From the NCBI RefSeq assembly GCF_008704205.1, contig NZ_VXLC01000004.1:310001-374000 (forward strand): DNA of 64,000 nucleotides. The letters run 5' to 3'. Origin of the DNA: Nocardia colli (GTDB lineage Bacteria; Actinomycetota; Actinomycetes; Mycobacteriales; Mycobacteriaceae). Below are positions 60,706 through 64,000 of the stretch, one piece after another. Positions within the stretch are counted from its first letter, which is position 1. Every line of letters begins with the position of its first letter. A program made the position numbers and the translations under genes. The notes beneath the pieces were generated by a model. That model did not search any database. It was given only the letters and a program-made list of their open reading frames with translations, and was not told the DNA's origin.

Positions 60706-61566
60706 TCAGGCTGCGGCGGAGCGGAACTCGGTGGCGTGGTCAGCGGCCCACTGGCGGAAGGTACGCGGCGGGGTGCCGGTGAGTCGTTCGACGGTGTCGT
60801 GCACGACGGAGGTGAAGGACTCCAGCGCGGTGGCTCGGAGCGCCATGATCGCGTCCGCCATTTCGGTGGGAACACCGTGGTCGAGAATGGCCTGCCGGGC
60901 CTGTGCCGGTGCGACTTCGACGAATTCGAGCGGTCGGCCGAGCACCTCGCCGAGGACCGCGGTCTGCTCGCCGGGGGACAGGGCCTGCGGGCCGCTCAGG
61001 GTGTAGATCTGACCGTCGTGCCCGTCGGTGGTGAGTGCGACGGCCGCGACCGCGGCGATGTCCCGCGGATCGATGACGGCGATGCGGCCCTGGCCGAATG
61101 GCGCGTACACGGCATCGCGTGCCCGGATCGTGCCTGCCCAGTGCAGTGCGTTGGACATGAATCCGAGCGGGCGCACGATGGTCCACGGCACGCCGCACGC
61201 GCGCACCGACTGCTCGCCCGCGCGGTGCCAGGTGGGAATGGGATCGGTGGCGGTGTCGTCGCCGGTGCGCCCGGACGACAGCTTGACCAGTCGCGCGACA
61301 CCCGCCTGAGCGGCCGCGCCGGCGACGACGGCGTCGTGCTCGGGAATACCGGGTCCGGTGGACAACAGGAAGACCCGGTCCACATCGCGCATGGCGGCGG
61401 CCAGTCGGGTGGAGTCGCGCAGATCGGCTCGGACCACTTCGACGTCGTCGGGCAACTTCGCCGCTGCGGGGTTCCGGCTGGTTGCGCGGACTTGTTCGCC
61501 TGCGGTGAGCAACTGGCCGATCAGGGCACGGCCAACGGTTCCGGTCGCCCCGGTCACGAGAATCAT
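60706..61566 (-). CDS. NmrA-like NAD(P)-binding protein
   Basis: 286 residues, atypical short-chain dehydrogenase. The N-terminal MILVTGATGTVGRALIGQLL has the TGxxGxxG nucleotide motif, and ATSRNPAAAKL carries the basic residue favouring NADP. WTIVRPLGFMSNALHWAGTI and IDPRDIAAVAAVAL are NmrA/AzoB-type blocks. The YxxxK active site is absent, so it may be a redox sensor or quinone reductase. Divergent from a Lrp/AsnC gene with a palindrome between. Confidence 0.87.
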   Translation of the reverse strand: MILVTGATGTVGRALIGQLLTAGEQVRATSRNPAAAKLPDDVEVVRADLRDSTRLAAAMRDVDRVFLLSTGPGIPEHDAVVAGAAAQAGVARLVKLSSGRTGDDTATDPIPTWHRAGEQSVRACGVPWTIVRPLGFMSNALHWAGTIRARDAVYAPFGQGRIAVIDPRDIAAVAAVALTTDGHDGQIYTLSGPQALSPGEQTAVLGEVLGRPLEFVEVAPAQARQAILDHGVPTEMADAIMALRATALESFTSVVHDTVERLTGTPPRTFRQWAADHATEFRSAAA

Positions 61567-61671
61567 TGTGTTGCTTCCTCTTTTGATGGCGCGGCGTTCG
61601 GGTCGAACGCCCGCTGCTTGGACCAGCGTGCGACCGGAACCGTGAACAGATCCATCTGCTGCTTACAGATA

Positions 61672-61686
61672 GTGGAAAAGTTCCAC
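61672..61686. promoter_or_regulatory. Palindromic operator GTGGAA-AAG-TTCCAC
   Basis: Perfect 6-bp arms with a 3-base spacer, 14 bases before the AsnC-type gene and about 105 bases before the divergent NmrA-like gene. Probable Lrp/AsnC regulator site. Confidence 0.55.
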
Positions 61687-61699
61687 ACAGAGTGGTGAT

Positions 61700-62701
61700 A
61701 TGAAAGGAATGACCACACTCGATGACGTGGATCGCGGCCTGATCCACGCCCTGCACATAGACGGCAGGGCGCCGTTCAGCCAGATCGGTGCGGTCCTCGG
61801 CGTCTCGACCCAGACCGTCGCCCGCCGCTACCGCCGGCTGCGTACCGAGGCCGGCCTGCGGGTCGTCGGACTTCCGGACACGAGCGGAATCGGCAAGGCG
61901 CAGTGGCTGGTTCGGCTCACCACCACAACCGCCGCCGCGCAGAACCTCGCGAACTCGCTGGCGCGAAGATCGGACACCTCGTGGGTCAAGCTGATGTCCG
62001 GCGGCACCGAAATCCTGCTCATCGTCGACGTGCCGCTCGGTGCTCGAACCTCGCGATCGCTACTGCTGCACGACATTCCACGCACGGCGGGCATTACCGG
62101 AGTCTCCGCACATCTGGTACTGCACACCTACCACGGCGGTCCCGGTGTATGGCACGGTCATGTCAACGCACTGAACACTGCTCAGCAGCAACAACTTCGG
62201 ATCGCAACCGACGCCTCGCCCCAGCGGCGAGCACTGTCTCCGGCCGAGACCGCCCTACTCGGCGCATTGAGCCGGGACGGTCGCGCCGGCCTCGCCGAAC
62301 TCGCGGCGGCGACCGGCTGGTCCCCGGCCACGGTCACCCGGCGGCTGACCGAACTCCGGGCAACCGGCGCACTCTTCTTCGATGTCGAATTCGATGACGC
62401 CCTGTTCGGCGCGACCACCCGGGCCCTGCTGTGGATGTCGATCGCGCCGGCGCACCTGGACGAAGTCGCCAGCACGCTGGCGGGCCACGAAGAGCTGGCC
62501 TTCGTCGTCGCGACCACCGGCTCGGCGAACCTCGTCGCCCAGGCCATGTGCCCGGACCCGGCCGCCCTGCACCGATACCTCACTGCCCGCCTCGGCGCCC
62601 TCGACGCGATCCGCACCCTCGAGACCGCCCCGGTCCTGGCCACGGTCAAAGCGGGCGGCCGGACGATCTCCGAGCTGACACCCGCGCGCGGCGTCCGCTA
62701 G
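61700..62701 (+). CDS. Lrp/AsnC family regulator with two HTH domains
   Basis: 333 residues, double-length. First helix-turn-helix at 8-52 (DVDRGLIHALHIDGRAPFSQ, VLGVSTQTVARRYRRL), then a RAM-like sensor half; a second helix-turn-helix near 178-225 (SPAETALLGALSRDGRAGLA, ATGWSPATVTRRLTELRATG) and a second sensor half. Tandem Lrp proteins are frequent in actinobacteria. It probably acts on the divergent NmrA-like gene. Stop shares CTAG with the MarR gene stop. Confidence 0.88.
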   Translation: MKGMTTLDDVDRGLIHALHIDGRAPFSQIGAVLGVSTQTVARRYRRLRTEAGLRVVGLPDTSGIGKAQWLVRLTTTTAAAQNLANSLARRSDTSWVKLMSGGTEILLIVDVPLGARTSRSLLLHDIPRTAGITGVSAHLVLHTYHGGPGVWHGHVNALNTAQQQQLRIATDASPQRRALSPAETALLGALSRDGRAGLAELAAATGWSPATVTRRLTELRATGALFFDVEFDDALFGATTRALLWMSIAPAHLDEVASTLAGHEELAFVVATTGSANLVAQAMCPDPAALHRYLTARLGALDAIRTLETAPVLATVKAGGRTISELTPARGVR

Positions 62702-63183
62702 AGCCGCACCTCCGGCGGCCGCGGCCACGGGTTTTCCTCGATCTGCTCGACGGACTGATTGAACCGCGCGATCAACCTGCTCAACTGATCGACATCGGTA
62801 CCGTCCCAGTCCGCGATGACCGCCCCGATGCCTTCCCGGCTCTGCAGGCGATCGGCGGCCAGTACATCCAGTCCCTTGATGCTGGCCTGGATCTTGCGCG
62901 CGATCCCGCCGTCCGGATCCGGGACGCGGTCGACCAGGCCCTGCTTGAGCATGGCGCCGACCTGGCGGTTGATCGTGGAGATATCGAGCTGGAACGCCTC
63001 GGACAGCTCGCGCAGGCTCAGCGGCTCGTCGTACTCCAGCCGGGTCAGGATGAGGAACGCCGAGCGGTCGAGCTGGAAGCCGGGGCGGCGGAGCAGCGAC
63101 GCGGGGAAGTGCCTGGCGAGCAGGGTGAGCTCGAAGACCAGGCGGGTGAGCGCTGCGTTGTCGGCGGGACCGAATTCGGACAT
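62698..63183 (-). CDS. MarR family transcriptional regulator
   Basis: 161 residues. Winged helix with FLILTRLEYDEPLSLRELSE, AFQLDISTINRQVGAMLKQG and LVDRVPDPDGGIARKI; flanking helices form the dimer interface. ATG 63183 has GTGAGG just upstream. Divergent from a drug-efflux type MFS gene with a 33-bp palindrome in the spacer, the standard arrangement for a MarR repressor of an exporter. Confidence 0.9.
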   Translation of the reverse strand: MSEFGPADNAALTRLVFELTLLARHFPASLLRRPGFQLDRSAFLILTRLEYDEPLSLRELSEAFQLDISTINRQVGAMLKQGLVDRVPDPDGGIARKIQASIKGLDVLAADRLQSREGIGAVIADWDGTDVDQLSRLIARFNQSVEQIEENPWPRPPEVRL

Positions 63184-63221
63184 GGGCCTCACTATGTCGG
63201 GTGCGTCACGTTATATCCAAT

Positions 63222-63254
63222 TGTGCACGATACACAACGTGTGTAGCGTGCACA
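63222..63254. promoter_or_regulatory. 33-bp MarR-type palindrome
   Basis: TGTGCACGATACACA and TGTGTAGCGTGCACA are 15-base arms with one mismatch around ACG. It ends 3 bases before the MFS GTG start and 38 bases from the MarR start, so binding would block both. Confidence 0.7.
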
Positions 63255-63257
63255 TTT

Positions 63258-64000
63258 GTGACTGTTGCTGCCGACGCGTCTTCGACCGTCTCCGATACCG
63301 ACGACCGAAGGCGTCCATCGCCGGCCGTCCTCATCGCGACCCTCGGCATGGTCGGTGTCGTCGTCTCGCTGATGCAGACGCTGGTCATCCCGATCATTCC
63401 GACGTTGCCCGATCTGCTGAGCACCTCCGCGTCCAACGCTTCCTGGGTGGTCACCGCCACGCTGCTGGCCGGTGCGGTGTTCACCCCGATCAGCGGCCGG
63501 CTCGGCGACATGTTCGGCAAGCGCCGGGTGCTGTTCGTCAACCTGCTCTCGCTGGTCGCCGGTTCGGTGGTCTGCGCCGCCTTCTCCTCGCTGATCCCCG
63601 AGATCATCGGGCGCTCACTGCAGGGCGCCGCGGTCGGCGCGATTCCGTTGGGCATCAGCATCATGCGCGACGAACTGCCCGCCGAGAAGGTGGGTTCGGC
63701 GATGGCGATCATGAGCGCGACGCTCGGCGTCGGCGGCGCCCTCGGCCTGCCGCTCGCCGCGGCGATCGCACAGAACGCGGACTGGCACATGCTGTTCTGG
63801 ACCGCCGCGGGCCTCGGCCTGGTCTGCGCCGCACTGGTTTTCGTGTTCGTGCCGGAGTCGCCGGTGCGCACCCCCGCGCGGTTCGATTTCGGTGGCGCGC
63901 TCGGTCTTTCGATCGCGCTGCTGGCGCTGCTGATTCCGATCACCAAGGGCGCGGACTGGGGCTGGGGCAGCCCGACCACGCTGATCCTGTTCGCGGTGTC
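63258..64000 (+). CDS. EmrB/QacA (DHA2) family MFS drug exporter (partial)
   Basis: About 247 residues before the right edge cuts the gene. After a Ser/Asp/Arg-rich head, transmembrane helices start at VLIATLGMVGVVVSLMQTLV. SNASWVVTATLLAGAVFTPI with SGRLGDMFGKRRVL is the DHA2 motif A region, and QGAAVGAIPLGISIMRDELP and SATLGVGGALGLPLAAAIAQ are motifs B and C of exporters. GTG 63258 is right beside the palindrome. Proton-driven export of lipophilic compounds is inferred from the family. Confidence 0.88.
   Translation, partial: MTVAADASSTVSDTDDRRRPSPAVLIATLGMVGVVVSLMQTLVIPIIPTLPDLLSTSASNASWVVTATLLAGAVFTPISGRLGDMFGKRRVLFVNLLSLVAGSVVCAAFSSLIPEIIGRSLQGAAVGAIPLGISIMRDELPAEKVGSAMAIMSATLGVGGALGLPLAAAIAQNADWHMLFWTAAGLGLVCAALVFVFVPESPVRTPARFDFGGALGLSIALLALLIPITKGADWGWGSPTTLILFAV

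Noticed and set aside
1..64000. CRISPR arrays, insertion sequences, prophage or integrase attachment sites
   Set aside because: No regular repeat arrays, transposase catalytic domains, phage genes or tRNA-flanked repeats were seen; the HTH_38 match is in a regulator.

Overview
The window is high-GC actinobacterial chromosome, most likely Nocardia or a close relative within Mycobacteriales. The evidence is the high GC content, abundant GTG starts, EspG and PPE-like ESX substrates, an F420-type nitroreductase, LGFP-repeat and DUF3558 lipoproteins, and a backbone whose order follows Mycobacterium tuberculosis Rv1085c-Rv1112 as I remember it: trhA, short-chain Z-prenyl synthase, coaA, glyA, phoH2, desA2, fum, glpX, a DUF4245 protein, xseB, xseA, a putative lipid-droplet protein, ispH, a DUF6542-type protein and ychF. 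I found no rRNA, tRNA, CRISPR, insertion sequence or prophage.

Layout. 1-8 kb: trhA (cut by the edge), Z-prenyl synthase, coaA, a DUF885 peptidase, a thioesterase/F420 nitroreductase pair facing a TetR gene, and glyA. 8-12.3 kb: an SGNH hydrolase, then a four-gene ESX substrate cassette (WXG100-like protein, DUF3558 lipoprotein, PPE-like protein, EspG chaperone) with no ESX machinery. 12.4-17.2 kb: oxidative genes (flavin monooxygenase, epoxide hydrolase-like protein, cytochrome P450, truncated ferredoxin) with TetR and MarR-type regulators. 17.2-30.4 kb: core genes including phoH2, an LGFP lipoprotein, a desaturase, fumC, glpX, xseAB and ispH. 30.5-40.8 kb: genome maintenance (rmuC, sbcD, sbcC, ogt, adaA-alkA) around a MerR/CynX-type transporter pair. 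40.9-46.9 kb: nutrient uptake (cstA with its small partner, then an ABC sugar importer without an ATPase gene). 46.9-50.4 kb: AraC/VOC pair, quinone oxidoreductase, ychF. 50.4-64 kb: accessory genes, including a Cys-repeat lipoprotein, a PD-(D/E)XK-like protein with four Cys, two toxin-antitoxin pairs, a membrane-anchored lipase, and divergent regulator/target pairs ending in an EmrB/QacA-type transporter cut by the window edge.

Regulation. Every divergent regulator/target pair carries a readable palindrome in its shared spacer. At least eleven genes have a TANNNT box 6-7 bases before an ATG or GTG and no Shine-Dalgarno, which predicts leaderless mRNA. Many operons are joined by 4-base ATGA/GTGA overlaps, and three convergent pairs share a CTAG in which both stop codons are read. 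The least familiar content is the accessory 50-61 kb stretch, several very small ORFs, and the regulatory DNA.
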